Of a DNA stretch of 64,000 bases, positions 8,595 to 18,072 are shown piece by piece (position 1 is the first letter of the stretch; each line of letters opens with the position of its first letter). The DNA is from Lachnospiraceae bacterium (GTDB taxonomy: Bacteria > Bacillota > Clostridia > Lachnospirales > Lachnospiraceae): the NCBI GenBank assembly GCA_017615545.1, contig JAFZZY010000067.1, forward strand, positions 36,094 to 100,093, read 5' to 3'. The position numbers were made by a program, and so were the translations under genes. The notes below the pieces were generated by a model. The model made no database searches, had not been told where the DNA came from, and saw only the letters and a program-made list of their open reading frames with translations.

Positions 8595-9974
8595 TTATGC
8601 CTGCTCGTAACCGCAGGCTTTGATCACGTCAATGATCTCATCCACACAAGTCGTGCAGATCTCATCCGTCGCTGCTTCCACCATTACGCGGATCAGCGGC
8701 TCGGTCCCGGACTCGCGGACCAGGATACGTCCGTTGTCGCCCAGGCGCTCTGCCGTGCGCTGCACAGCCTCCACAACATGCGGATCCTGCTGCGCCGCCG
8801 TTTTATCACCCACACGCAGGTTCTTCAGGCACTGCGGGTAGATCGTCACGGGCTTCGCCAACTCGGAGAGTTTCATCTTCTTCTCCAGCATGACTTCCAT
8901 CAGTTTCAGGCTCGTCAGGATGCCGTCGCCGGTGGTCGCATACTTGGAAAATATAATATGTCCGGACTGTTCTCCGCCAATGCGGTGTCCGTTCTTCTGC
9001 ATGGACTCGTATACGTATTTGTCGCCGACAGCCGTTTTCTCGTAGCAGATCCCGGCCTCTTCAAATGCCTTATACAAGCCGAAATTACTCATCAGCGTCG
9101 TTACGACACAGTTGTTATCCAGCTCGCCGCGTTCTTTCATGTAGCGGCCGCAGATGTACATGATCAGGTCGCCGTCGATCACGTTGCCGTTTTCGTCGAC
9201 CGCCAGGCAGCGGTCAGCGTCACCATCGTACGCAAAACCAACGTCCAGGCCCTCAGCACGGACCAGTTCCTGCAGGCCCTCGATGTGCGTCGACCCCGCG
9301 TTCTCGTTGATATTCAGTCCGTTCGGCTGTGCATTGATCACGTAGGTCTTCGCGCCGAGCGCGTCAAATACTGCTTTTGCGATGGTCCAGGATGCGCCGT
9401 TAGCACAGTCCAGACCGACCCGCATATTCTTGAAAGAACGGGTAGCCAGGGAGATCAGGTAACCGACATAGCGGTTTCTTCCTGCCACATAGTCCTCGGT
9501 AAATCCGATGCCGTCCTTCGTCGCGAGCGGCAGTTCCGGATAGGAAACGCCGTCCACGATAAGACATCCGTCAATGTAATCCTCGATGAGGGAAAGCACG
9601 CTCTCCTCCATCTTCTCACCGCGTCCGTTGATCAGCTTGATGCCGTTATCGTAGAACGGGTTGTGACTGGCGGAGATCATCACGCCTGCATCAAAATCCT
9701 CGGTCCTCACCACGTAGGAGACCGAAGGAGTGGTCGTTACATGCAAGAGGTACGCATCCGCGCCGGAAGCCGTGAGGCCCGCCGCCAGGCTGTACTCAAA
9801 CATATAACTGGAGCGCCGTGTATCCTTACCGATAATGATCTTAACACGCTCTCCTGCCTTCTTCTCACGCTGATAATACCAGCCGAGGAAACGTCCGACT
9901 TTAAACGCGTGCTGAACGTTCAGTGTGACATTCGCCTCGCCGCGAAAACCATCGGTACCGAAATATCTGCCCAT
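8595..9974 (-). CDS. glmM: Phosphoglucosamine mutase
   Basis: GlmM converts glucosamine-6-phosphate to glucosamine-1-phosphate, the precursor of UDP-GlcNAc for peptidoglycan. The 459-residue product starts MGRYFGTDGFRGEAN, a family hallmark. It carries the phosphoserine active-site loop (ISASHNP), the metal-binding DGDADR loop and the C-terminal phosphate-binding RESGTEPLIRVMVEA. The longer reading frame (to 10049) would overlap prfB, and the family alignment supports the ATG at 9974. The ribosome binding site is weak (AGAAAGAAG about 11 bases upstream). It lies 40 bases downstream of prfB and is probably expressed in the secA operon. Confidence 0.95.
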   Translation of the reverse strand: MGRYFGTDGFRGEANVTLNVQHAFKVGRFLGWYYQREKKAGERVKIIIGKDTRRSSYMFEYSLAAGLTASGADAYLLHVTTTPSVSYVVRTEDFDAGVMISASHNPFYDNGIKLINGRGEKMEESVLSLIEDYIDGCLIVDGVSYPELPLATKDGIGFTEDYVAGRNRYVGYLISLATRSFKNMRVGLDCANGASWTIAKAVFDALGAKTYVINAQPNGLNINENAGSTHIEGLQELVRAEGLDVGFAYDGDADRCLAVDENGNVIDGDLIMYICGRYMKERGELDNNCVVTTLMSNFGLYKAFEEAGICYEKTAVGDKYVYESMQKNGHRIGGEQSGHIIFSKYATTGDGILTSLKLMEVMLEKKMKLSELAKPVTIYPQCLKNLRVGDKTAAQQDPHVVEAVQRTAERLGDNGRILVRESGTEPLIRVMVEAATDEICTTCVDEIIDVIKACGYEQA

Positions 9975-10014
9975 AGTGCTGTTTGCTTCTTTCTGATTAT
10001 TCTTTAAGCCTCTG

Positions 10015-11158
10015 TCACTCGATATCGGAAGTATCGCCGTCTTTTTCACCGGTCTTGATCCACTTCAGATATGCGCTGATAAAGAGATCCAGGCGTCCGT
10101 CCAGGACGGTCTGCGCGTTTCCGATGGAAGCGCCCGTACGGTGGTCTTTTACCATCGTGTACGGCTGCAGGACGTAAGAACGGATCTGGCTGCCCCACGC
10201 GTTGTCTTTCACCTCGCCGCGGATGCCTGCCGCTTTATCCGCATTTTCCTGTTGCTTCAGGATAAAGAGTTTCGCCTTCAGCATCTGCATGGCCTTATCT
10301 TTATTCTGGAACTGGGAACGCTCGTTCTGGCACTGCACCACGATACCCGTCGGGATATGCGTGATACGGATGGCCGATGAGGTCTTATTGATGTGCTGGC
10401 CGCCGGCGCCGCTCGAACGATAGGTATCGATGCGCAGGTCGTCCATGTTGATCTCAACGTCCACATCCTCTTCGATATCCGGCATTACGTCGCAGGAAAC
10501 GAAGGAGGTCTGGCGCTTTCCGGCCGCGTTAAACGGGGAAATGCGCACCAGGCGGTGTACGCCATGCTCGGATTTCAACAATCCGTACGCGTTCTCACCA
10601 TTGACCTGGAACGTGACCGACTTGATGCCGGCCTCATCGCCCTCGAGCATATCCAGAACTTCCACGGTGAAATTGTGACGATCCGCGAACTTATTGTACA
10701 TACGGTACAACATGCCCGCCCAGTCACAGCTCTCGGTGCCGCCCGCGCCGGCATTGAGCCGGAGGATAGCGTTGCAAGAGTCATACTCGTCGTTCAAAAG
10801 TGTCTGCATACGAAGCTCTTCCAGTTCCTCGCAGAATGTATCCAACATCTCCGAGATCTCCGGAACCAACGATGCGTCGTTTTCTTCATCTGCCATCTCG
10901 ATCATGGTCTGGATGTCCTCATATGTCGTTTCCAGATCCCGGTACTGCTTCACCGTCGCCTCGAGCTGGCGCATTTTCTTTGTGATCTCCTGGGAGCGTT
11001 TTGCATCATCCCAGAAGTGCGGGTCCTCCATGTAAAGGGACAATTCTGCTATCTGGCGGTCTTTTGCAGCCAGGTCAAAGTGAATCCCTCAATTCGTACA
11101 ATGGTTTCTCCTGTGCCTGAAGTGTATACTTAAACTGATCCAATTCAACCACAACCAT
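10015..11158 (-). CDS. prfB: Peptide chain release factor 2, made by programmed +1 frameshift
   Basis: RF2 recognises UGA and UAA stop codons and releases the finished protein. The gene is in two frames. Codons 1-27 run from ATG 11158 (after AAGGTAGG) to an in-frame TGA at 11077-11075. A +1 slip at CTT-TGA-C then continues as GAC for a further 353 residues, 380 in total. The SPF stop-recognition motif (RISPFN) and the GGQ catalytic motif (GAGGQHINKTSS) are intact. Because the stop is UGA, RF2 shortage favours the frameshift, the autoregulation known in most bacteria. It sits ~31 bases after secA and before glmM on the same strand. This is a real frameshift, not a sequencing error. Confidence 0.95.
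11074..11089 (-). promoter_or_regulatory. prfB programmed frameshift site
   Basis: On the minus strand the internal SD-like AGGG (11089-11086) is followed by CTT, then TGA (11077-11075), then C. This matches the conserved RF2 slippery signal CUU-UGA-C with an upstream anti-SD contact. The spacing between AGGG and CTT is slightly longer than in E. coli. Confidence 0.92.
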
Positions 11159-11189
11159 CACCTACCTTCTATAGTAAATTTTTTATTTA

Positions 11190-13790
11190 TCAACCTTTAA
11201 ATCCGCCCTGTAATCCGTGGCAGTTCTTATATTTCTTGCCGGAACCGCAAGGGCAGGGATCGTTCGGGTAGATCTTCTTATCTGTACGACGCTTCGGTGC
11301 GTTTGCAACGGTGTCGTCTTTATTGGTACCGGTCACCTTCGCAACCTGCTCACGCTCTACGTTCTGCTGAACACGCGCGTAGTAGATACGACGGACGGTA
11401 TCCTGCTGAATGGATTTGGTCATCGCCTCGAACATGTCATACGCTGCCATCTTATATTCGACAACCGGGTTTCTCTGGCCATAAGCCTGAAGGCCGATAC
11501 CCTGCTTCAACTGCTCCATATCGTCGATATGGCCCATCCAGTTCACGTCGATCGCCTTCAACAGGCAAACACGCTCGAACTCACGGAACTGCTCGACCGG
11601 ATCGGTGCCGACCGCAACCTCGGAGAAAAGCTTCGCTTCCTTCGCCTCGTAGTGCTTAACTGCGATCTCCTTCAGCATGTGGACGAGCTGCTTCTTATCG
11701 ACATCCTTCGCATCTTCCTTCAAAGAGATAATGCCGACCGGAATGACACTGTTGATGGTACGGGACAATTCTTCCAGATCCCACTCTTTATAGTTGACAT
11801 CATCGGAGATGTGCTCGTCAACAGCACGCTCAATGATATCATTGACCATGTTGAGAACGACCTCACGCATGCTCTCGCCGTTCAGGACGCGCATTCGTTC
11901 AGCGTAGATGATCTCACGCTGCTCGTTCATTACCTCATCGTACTCGAGGAGGTTTTTACGGATACCATAGTTGTTGCTCTCAATACGCTTCTGCGCACGC
12001 TCGATAGCACGTGTCAGCATACCGTGAACGATCTCGTCGTCCTCGCCGATCATCTTGTTGAACATGCCCATGACACGCTCAGCGCCGAAGAGGCGGAGGA
12101 GATCATCTTCCAGAGACAGGAAGAAACGGGACTCACCCGGGTCTCCCTGTCGACCGGAACGACCACGCAACTGGTTGTCGATACGACGGGACTCGTGACG
12201 CTCGGTACCGATGACGTAAAGTCCGCCGGCAGCACGAGACTCCTCGTCGAGCTTGATATCGGTACCACGGCCGGCCATGTTGGTCGCGATGGTTACCGCG
12301 CCGTGCTGACCAGCGTCAGCGATGATCTGCGCTTCCTGCTCATGGTACTTCGCGTTGAGGACGTTATGCTTGATGCCCTGCTTCTTAAGCAGTGCACTGA
12401 GTTCTTCGGATGCTTCGATGGTGATGGTGCCGACCAGGACGGGCTGTCCCTTCTCATGGGCACGCATAACCTCTGCGACTACGGCGCGGAGTTTACCGGC
12501 CTTCGTCTTATACACACTGTCCTGGTGGTCGATACGAGCGACCGGACGGTTGGTGGGAACCTCGACAACGTCCATCGAGTAGATGCCGCGGAATTCCTTT
12601 TCCTCGGTGACAGCGGTACCGGTCATGCCGGCCTTTTTGTCAAACTTGTTGAAGAAGTTCTGGAACGTGATCGTCGCGAGGGTCGCGGACTCACGTTTAA
12701 CCTTTACATGCTCTTTTGCTTCGATGGCCTGGTGCAGACCGTCGTTGTAACGACGCCCCGGCATGATACGGCCGGTGAAGCTGTCGACGATCAGGATCTG
12801 GTCGTCGCTGACAACGTAATCCTGATCCTTAAACATCAAGTAGTTCGCGCGTAGCGCCTGATTGATATGGTGCTGGATCTCGAGGTTCTCGGGATCCGCC
12901 AGGTTGTCGATCTTGAAGAATTCCTCGACCTTACGTGTACCGCGCTCGGTCAGGTTGATCGCTTTTTCCTTCTCATCTATAACGAAGTCACCGGTCTCTT
13001 CGGGGCGAATGCCGGCCAACATATCCATCTTGTTGACCTCGGTCACGGTACCCTTCTCCAGACGGGTCGCGATGTAGTTCGCTACTTCGTACAGTTTGTT
13101 GCTCTTTCCGCTCTGACCGGAAATGATGAGCGGCGTACGCGCTTCATCGATCAAAATGGAGTCGACCTCATCGATGATCGCAAAATGCAGTCCGCGGAGA
13201 ACGAGTTCCTCCTTATAGTTGCACATGTTGTCACGAAGGTAGTCGAAACCGAGCTCGTTGTTCGTTACATAAGTGATATCGCAAGCGTAAGCCTTACGGC
13301 GTTCCTCGCTCGTCATGCTGTTCAAAACGCAGCCGACGGTGAGTCCCAAAGACTCGTGCACACGTCCCATCCAGTGGGCATCACGGTTTGCCAGGTAGTC
13401 ATTGACCGTGACAACGTGTACGCCCTTACCTTCCAGCGCGTTCAGGTACGCGGGCAGGATACAGGTCTGTGTCTTACCTTCACCGGTCTTCATCTCGGCA
13501 ATACGGCCCTGGTGGATAATGATACCACCGAGGATCTGTACTTCGTAGTGCTCCTGATTGAGGACACGGCGTGTCGCTTCTCTTGCAACGGCAAATGCTT
13601 CGCAGAGGATGTCGTCGAGGGTCTCGCCCTTTGCGAGGCGGTCCTTAAACTCCTGCGTCTTTGCACGCAGCTCCTCGTCGCTTTTTGCCATCATCTCTTC
13701 CCGGTAACCCAGGATCTTATTCAGAAGAGGACGCAGCGCTTTGATCTCGCGCTGGCTGTGGGTACCGAAGATCTTTTTAATCAATCCCAT
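11190..13790 (-). CDS. secA: Preprotein translocase ATPase SecA
   Basis: SecA is the cytosolic motor that drives unfolded preproteins through SecYEG. The 866-residue protein has all landmarks: Walker A in [14 protein letters not shown]-type Walker B (IIDEVDSIL), the preprotein cross-linking domain, the second helicase core with MAGRGTDI and [17 protein letters not shown], and a C-terminal zinc-binding SEC-C motif ([16 protein letters not shown]) for SecB or ribosome contact. The start is clear (MGLIKKIFG). It is the first gene of the probable secA-prfB-glmM-DUF1836 transcription unit, with its own promoter ~185 bases upstream. Confidence 0.98.
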   Translation of the reverse strand: MGLIKKIFGTHSQREIKALRPLLNKILGYREEMMAKSDEELRAKTQEFKDRLAKGETLDDILCEAFAVAREATRRVLNQEHYEVQILGGIIIHQGRIAEMKTGEGKTQTCILPAYLNALEGKGVHVVTVNDYLANRDAHWMGRVHESLGLTVGCVLNSMTSEERRKAYACDITYVTNNELGFDYLRDNMCNYKEELVLRGLHFAIIDEVDSILIDEARTPLIISGQSGKSNKLYEVANYIATRLEKGTVTEVNKMDMLAGIRPEETGDFVIDEKEKAINLTERGTRKVEEFFKIDNLADPENLEIQHHINQALRANYLMFKDQDYVVSDDQILIVDSFTGRIMPGRRYNDGLHQAIEAKEHVKVKRESATLATITFQNFFNKFDKKAGMTGTAVTEEKEFRGIYSMDVVEVPTNRPVARIDHQDSVYKTKAGKLRAVVAEVMRAHEKGQPVLVGTITIEASEELSALLKKQGIKHNVLNAKYHEQEAQIIADAGQHGAVTIATNMAGRGTDIKLDEESRAAGGLYVIGTERHESRRIDNQLRGRSGRQGDPGESRFFLSLEDDLLRLFGAERVMGMFNKMIGEDDEIVHGMLTRAIERAQKRIESNNYGIRKNLLEYDEVMNEQREIIYAERMRVLNGESMREVVLNMVNDIIERAVDEHISDDVNYKEWDLEELSRTINSVIPVGIISLKEDAKDVDKKQLVHMLKEIAVKHYEAKEAKLFSEVAVGTDPVEQFREFERVCLLKAIDVNWMGHIDDMEQLKQGIGLQAYGQRNPVVEYKMAAYDMFEAMTKSIQQDTVRRIYYARVQQNVEREQVAKVTGTNKDDTVANAPKRRTDKKIYPNDPCPCGSGKKYKNCHGLQGGFKG

Positions 13791-13974
13791 GTTTCATACT
13801 CCCAGTCCAAAGTCGGCCGACTCTGAACGTTTCTATTTTTCTCCTGTCTGCAGTGTTTTGAAACACCGGAAGCAGGGTTCGTATCTGTAGTAAATACAGT
13901 GGTTTCGCATGCCCGGGAAATGCCCCGAAACCGCACGGCGTGCAGTACGGCATACTAACTCAACATACCCTGTT

Positions 13975-14003
13975 AGTGTACCATAAATCAAGTTTTCTTT
14001 CAA
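13975..14003 (-). promoter_or_regulatory. Promoter of the secA operon
   Basis: Minus strand: -35 TTGAAA (14003-13998), 17-base spacer, -10 TACACT (13980-13975). It gives a leader of ~180 bases before the secA ATG. I see no recognised riboswitch in that leader. Confidence 0.6.
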
Positions 14004-14051
14004 GGATTTTTTTCGGGATCACGGGGTATATTCCCCCCTGCGCCAAACAGT

Positions 14052-14264
14052 TGTGTATAATTGTCAGTCTGTTTTTTCGTAAACTTCTTACGCTTTTTGT
14101 GGAAGATGCACAAAAGAGAGTCCCCTCATCCGGAACCTCGCCCCAGGGGCGAAATCTTCTCTATTTACAGTTATTCACGTGTTTTCCACATTTTTTTGTC
14201 CTTAAAATCGCCTGTGTGAATGGATTTCGGTGTTTTTGCCACGATTTTATCCACACAATCCACA
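14052..14264. other. Cluster of DnaA-box-like sites in the secA-hpf intergenic region
   Basis: Three nonamers match the relaxed DnaA box TTWTNCACA within ~205 bases: 14052-14060 (minus strand, TTATACACA), 14182-14190 (TTTTCCACA) and 14247-14255 (TTATCCACA, the perfect consensus). Near matches lie at 14098-14106 (minus), 14171-14179 and 14256-14264. The surrounding ~600 bases are T-rich and non-coding. No dnaA or dnaN gene is present, so this is not a classical oriC. It could bind DnaA as a titration or regulatory cluster. T-richness alone raises the chance of such matches. Confidence 0.45.
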
Positions 14265-14286
14265 TTTTTTGCGTAAAAAATGTTTG

Positions 14287-14358
14287 AAAACCGCCTTTTG
14301 AACACGATACGGCTGTTTTGTGTATTTTTCACTAAAAACCGCCTTTCGGCTGTTTTTT
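14287..14358. repeat. Two copies of an AAAACCGCC...GGCTGTTTT hairpin
   Basis: The arms AAAACCGCC and GGCTGTTTT occur twice: 14287-14295 with 14311-14319 (15-base loop), and 14335-14343 with 14348-14356 (4-base loop, one mismatched pair). The second is followed by TT and resembles a bidirectional terminator. Its role between the divergent secA and hpf units is unclear. Confidence 0.5.
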
Positions 14359-14480
14359 CGAATGTTTCGCTTGACAGGGATTCTGTATGCTATCTTTTGT
14401 TAATTCGCCACGTATTTTGAATTTTTTAGAATATATTACAAATTCATATTTAATTGTCGATAAAACTTTGCAAAAAAGGC

Positions 14481-14508
14481 TTGATTATTTTCCGTTCTAT
14501 GGTATAAT
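14481..14508 (+). promoter_or_regulatory. Promoter of hpf
   Basis: -35 TTGATT (14481-14486), 16-base spacer, -10 TATAAT (14503-14508), about 90 bases before the hpf start codon. A TTGACA also occurs at 14371-14376, but no well-spaced -10 follows it. Confidence 0.7.
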
Positions 14509-14599
14509 AAAGGCAGGACGAAGGGGCGTGCCTTTTCTCCGAGAAACTTACGATCCATCCTCCCCTTCGGAGGCAGCGGATCGGGAACAGGAGCACAAC

Positions 14600-15133
14600 A
14601 TGAAATATATTATTACAGGTCGAGGCATCACCGTTACTGAAGGGCTCAGAGCAGCCGTAATTGAAAAGATCAGCAAACTCGAGCGTTACTTCCACGCAGA
14701 CACGGAAGCGCTCATTACACTCAGCGTAGAGAAGGATCGTCAGAAGATCGAGATCACCATCCCGGTGAAGGGTTCCATTATCCGCGCAGAGCAGGTCAGC
14801 AATGACATGTATGTTTCCATCGATCTCGTTGAGGAGACGCTGGAGCGCCAGTTAAAGAAATATAAGAGAAAGATCGTAGACCGTCAGCAGTCCGGCGAGG
14901 GACTGATCCCCGAATTCTTCGAGGATGAGGCAGCCGATGATGCAGACGCAGTGAAGATCGTCCGTACCAAGCGTTTCGGCATTAAGCCGATGGACCCCGA
15001 AGAGGCTTGCATCCAGATGGAGCTTCTGGGCCACAGCTTCTACGTATTCTGTAACGCAGCTACCGAGGAGGTAAATGTAGTTTACAAGCGTAAGAACGGA
15101 ACCTACGGACTCATCGAACCTACCTTCGAATAA
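14600..15133 (+). CDS. hpf: Long-form ribosome hibernation promoting factor
   Basis: A 177-residue long HPF (YvyD type) that binds the decoding centre of the 30S subunit and dimerises ribosomes into inactive 100S particles under starvation. The N-terminal domain (~1-100; MKYIITGRGITVTEGLRAAV) is the S30AE/RaiA fold. The C-terminal ~60 residues (KRFGIKPMDPEEACIQMELL...NVVYKRKNGTYGLIEP) form the dimerisation domain. The open frame extends upstream to 14387, but family alignment and the AGGAG before ATG 14600 fix the start. It is monocistronic, with its own promoter and a strong terminator. Confidence 0.95.
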   Translation: MKYIITGRGITVTEGLRAAVIEKISKLERYFHADTEALITLSVEKDRQKIEITIPVKGSIIRAEQVSNDMYVSIDLVEETLERQLKKYKRKIVDRQQSGEGLIPEFFEDEAADDADAVKIVRTKRFGIKPMDPEEACIQMELLGHSFYVFCNAATEEVNVVYKRKNGTYGLIEPTFE

Positions 15134-15185
15134 AATCCAAACCGCGCGATCGGCGCGCATATAGGACTCCTTTCTGAAAAAGCAG

Positions 15186-15220
15186 GAAGCTGCCGCATGA
15201 GTTTGCGGCAGCTTCTTGTT
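15186..15220. terminator. Terminator after hpf, shared with the GTPase-NYN gene
   Basis: A perfect 12-bp stem (15186-15197 with 15204-15215), loop TGAGTT, followed by TTGTTG. It lies between convergent genes. Confidence 0.8.
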
Positions 15221-15242
15221 GTATCTATCGGTTTTCGCAGCA

Positions 15243-17936
15243 TCAAGTCTTCAGATGCTCTCGGATTTCTTCGTTCGCGCGGTCGATCTCATCGCGCAGT
15301 TCTTTTGCGCTCATACGCAGGGCGCCGCTGCCGTAGATGATGATCTGCTCCACCCCGTCGGAGGAGGCCACGGTCACTTCGGCATTCTTAATGATCTGCT
15401 TCGTCACCTGTTCGATGAACTGGTCGGCCGTCTCGGCCTCTTTCGTGTAGACGACGTCAATGCTGCCCCTCCGTCGGATCTCGCCGGGGTTGCCTTTGAC
15501 TTTGTAGGCGTCGTACACCAGGATGAGGTTCATCTTGCGGTAGCCCTGGTAGTTGCACAGGATGTCGATCAGGCGCTCTCGGGCGCCGGCGATGTCGCTG
15601 CGCACCATCTCGCGCAGATCCAGCCAGTCATAGCCGCGCAGGTCGGGATCATTTTCCATGGAAAACAGGATGTTGTATCCGTCCACGAGCAGGAAGCGTT
15701 CGCGCTTCTTCGCTGGTTTGTAAACGTATTCTTTTTCACTTTTTGTCGAATCGTAGACCGTGCGCTTTTGGGCGTGTGCGGTCTCTTTTTTATCGCCGTA
15801 GGTCCGGCGGAAAATGCTTTCCAGTTCTTTGTCGAGGGCGGCGCTGCGGGCATATCGCTCCGCGGGCGTTACGTCGTCTTCGTCGCCGGCGCTGTTACGG
15901 GCGGCGGAAACATTGCCCGCGAAGGCAGGATCAAATTCGACCGATGCTGAGGTGCCTGTGCTCTTCCCTTTCGCAAGCAGGCTGTGCGGGACGACTCCCG
16001 GCGGATATTCTCTCACATGCACGTAGTTCGGCACGTCCATCCAGTCCACGACGAAGCCCGCGCCATGGGCGCAGAACACGGACGATGCCGGTTCATCGAG
16101 GTCCGCCTCGGGCTGGTAACCCATCCGTTCGAGCACCTCCTCGGTATTATGGCACGGCAGGTAGCCGGCTGGCTCGCAGGTCAGTTCACCGAAGCCACGC
16201 GTATATAGCATGACCTCTTTGCGGTACTCCCGCATGGTGGAAACGGTGCAGGTGCCGCTTAATGTCGCATACTCCAGCGTATGCTCGCCGGGTTCGAATT
16301 TCGCGCCCATCCGCTCGAGATCGGTCATGGCGCGGCCCAGCTGGTCGGCCGGGACCTTCAGCGAGAAGCCATAGATCGGCTCCAGGAGTACACAGTCCGC
16401 GGACATCAGGCCCTGGCGCACGGCGCGGTAGGTCGCCTGGCGGAAATCGCCGCCCTCCGTGTGCTTCGGATGCGCCTGCCCCGCGATCAGCGTCAGCCGC
16501 GCGTCGGTAAACTCCGAGCCGGTCAGCACGCCGCGATGGCGCTTTTCGGCCAGATGCGTCAGGATCAGGCGCTGCCAGTTCATCTCCAGTTCGTCCACCG
16601 ACACGCGGCTCTCGAACACAAGCCCGCTCCCCGCCGGCAGCGGCTCCATCAGCAGATGTACCTCCGCATAATGCCGCAGTGGCTCGTAGTGGCCGCGCCC
16701 GATCACCGGCTGGCCGATGGTCTCTTTATATACGATCGCGCCCGCGTCAAACGACACGTCGACGTTGAAACGGTCCGCGATCATGGTCTTCAAGATCTCC
16801 ATCTGGACGTCGCCCATGACCTGCACCTCGATGCGGCCGCCGCGCTCGTCCCAGTTCAGGCTCAGCATCGGATCCTCTTCCTCCAGCAGTCGGATGCGTC
16901 CCCAGAACACGTGCGGGTCGACGCCATCCGGCAGGATGAGGCCGTAGGTCAGCACCGGACGCAAAACGGGCGCGTGCCCGCCGTCCGTGCTCTCGTAGCC
17001 CAGCAGGTCGCCGCACTGCGTCTTACTCAGGCCGATCGCCGCGCAGATGTCGCCCGCCGCGACCTCCTGCACTTCCTGGAAGCCCACGCCCGAATACAAC
17101 CGCAGGCGGTTCACCTTCTCCTCGGAAAATGCGAGTTTTTCGCGCACGCGAAGCACGCCGCCCGTGACCTTCAAAAACGTCAGGCGGTTTCCTTTATCGT
17201 CATGCGAGATCTTATACACTCTCGCGCCGAATTCGGCGGGATATTCCTTCAGGCGCATATAGGTCGCAAAGCCGTCCATTAACTCCTTTACGCCCGTGAT
17301 ACGCAGCGCAGAACCGAAATAACAGGGGAAGACCTTCCGCGCGGCGATGGCCGCCGCGATCTCCTCTTCCGAGGGCGCGTGTCCCGCCAAAAAGTCCTCC
17401 AGCATCGCCTCGTCGCAGAGGGCAATGCTTTCGGCAAATGCAGCGTCGTCCGGCGCGTCGGTGAAGTCCACGATGTGATCCGACAGCGAACGGTTCAATT
17501 CCTCCAGCGACGATGCGCGGTCCGCGCCCGGCTGGTCCATCTTATTCACAAACAGGAAGACCGGAACATGGTGACGCGACAGCAGCCGCCACAGCGTCAG
17601 CACGTGACCGGACACCCCGTCCGCCGCGCTGATGACCAGGATCGCGTAATCCAGGACCGCCAGCGTCCGCTCCGTCTCCGCCGAAAAATCGACATGTCCC
17701 GGCGTGTCCACCAGGACGAAATTCAGATCTTTATACGCAAAGCGCGCCTGCTTGGAGAAGATCGTGATGCCGCGCGCACGCTCCATCGCATCATTGTCCA
17801 AGTAGGCGTTCTTATGATCCACGCGGCCCGGCGTCCGGATCACGCCGGCGGTGTAGAGCATGCTCTCCGCCAGTGTGGTCTTACCCGCGTCCACGTGCGC
17901 CAATATTCCGATCGTGATCGTCTCGGATCTGCTCAA
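15243..17936 (-). CDS. TetM/EF-G-like translation GTPase fused to a C-terminal NYN (YacP/Rae1-like) nuclease domain
   Basis: An 897-residue fusion. Residues ~1-650 match ribosomal-protection GTPases (TetM/TetW family, EF-G relatives): G1 AHVDAGKTT, G3 DTPGH, G4 NKMDQPGA, then EF-G-like domains II-V. A ~70-residue linker leads to a NYN domain (~715-890) starting LLVDGYNILFS, related to YacP/Rae1, the B. subtilis endonuclease that cuts mRNA in the ribosomal A site. An A-site-binding GTPase joined to an A-site nuclease suggests a role on stalled ribosomes. Tetracycline resistance is not implied. The start is inferred as TTG 17936, preceded by GGGGGAC, because the GTPase core begins nine residues later. 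ATG starts further upstream lack an SD. Confidence 0.85.
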   Translation of the reverse strand: MSRSETITIGILAHVDAGKTTLAESMLYTAGVIRTPGRVDHKNAYLDNDAMERARGITIFSKQARFAYKDLNFVLVDTPGHVDFSAETERTLAVLDYAILVISAADGVSGHVLTLWRLLSRHHVPVFLFVNKMDQPGADRASSLEELNRSLSDHIVDFTDAPDDAAFAESIALCDEAMLEDFLAGHAPSEEEIAAAIAARKVFPCYFGSALRITGVKELMDGFATYMRLKEYPAEFGARVYKISHDDKGNRLTFLKVTGGVLRVREKLAFSEEKVNRLRLYSGVGFQEVQEVAAGDICAAIGLSKTQCGDLLGYESTDGGHAPVLRPVLTYGLILPDGVDPHVFWGRIRLLEEEDPMLSLNWDERGGRIEVQVMGDVQMEILKTMIADRFNVDVSFDAGAIVYKETIGQPVIGRGHYEPLRHYAEVHLLMEPLPAGSGLVFESRVSVDELEMNWQRLILTHLAEKRHRGVLTGSEFTDARLTLIAGQAHPKHTEGGDFRQATYRAVRQGLMSADCVLLEPIYGFSLKVPADQLGRAMTDLERMGAKFEPGEHTLEYATLSGTCTVSTMREYRKEVMLYTRGFGELTCEPAGYLPCHNTEEVLERMGYQPEADLDEPASSVFCAHGAGFVVDWMDVPNYVHVREYPPGVVPHSLLAKGKSTGTSASVEFDPAFAGNVSAARNSAGDEDDVTPAERYARSAALDKELESIFRRTYGDKKETAHAQKRTVYDSTKSEKEYVYKPAKKRERFLLVDGYNILFSMENDPDLRGYDWLDLREMVRSDIAGARERLIDILCNYQGYRKMNLILVYDAYKVKGNPGEIRRRGSIDVVYTKEAETADQFIEQVTKQIIKNAEVTVASSDGVEQIIIYGSGALRMSAKELRDEIDRANEEIREHLKT

Positions 17937-17957
17937 TGTAAGTCCCCCATATATAAC

Positions 17958-18026
17958 GTCACCCGCGCTTCGGGCGACGATCATTAAACATAGCAAACGA
18001 GTAGGAAGAACGCTCCTCCTACTCGT
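17958..18026 (-). promoter_or_regulatory. Leader hairpins of the GTPase-NYN gene
   Basis: A perfect 10-bp inverted repeat (17997-18006 with 18017-18026) overlaps the expected transcription start. It could be an operator, or the terminator of the upstream NlpC gene. A second hairpin (17958-17965 with 17971-17978, one mismatch) sits just before the SD and could influence translation. Confidence 0.5.
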
Positions 18027-18028
18027 TA

Positions 18029-18057
18029 ATTATACTTTATATTCTGTTAAATCTCAA
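18029..18057 (-). promoter_or_regulatory. Promoter of the GTPase-NYN gene
   Basis: Minus strand: -35 TTGAGA (18057-18052), 17-base spacer, -10 TATAAT (18034-18029). It lies directly after the stop codon of the NlpC/P60 gene. Confidence 0.7.
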
Positions 18058-18072
18058 GTTCCGTCTTCCGCA

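Noticed and set aside
14052..14264. Chromosomal origin oriC
   Set aside because: No dnaA, dnaN, rpmH or gyrase genes nearby and few boxes. I report only a possible DnaA-binding cluster.
15243..17936. Acquired tetracycline-resistance gene
   Set aside because: The GTPase resembles TetM-type proteins but carries a NYN domain, and there is no mobile context. A core function is more likely.
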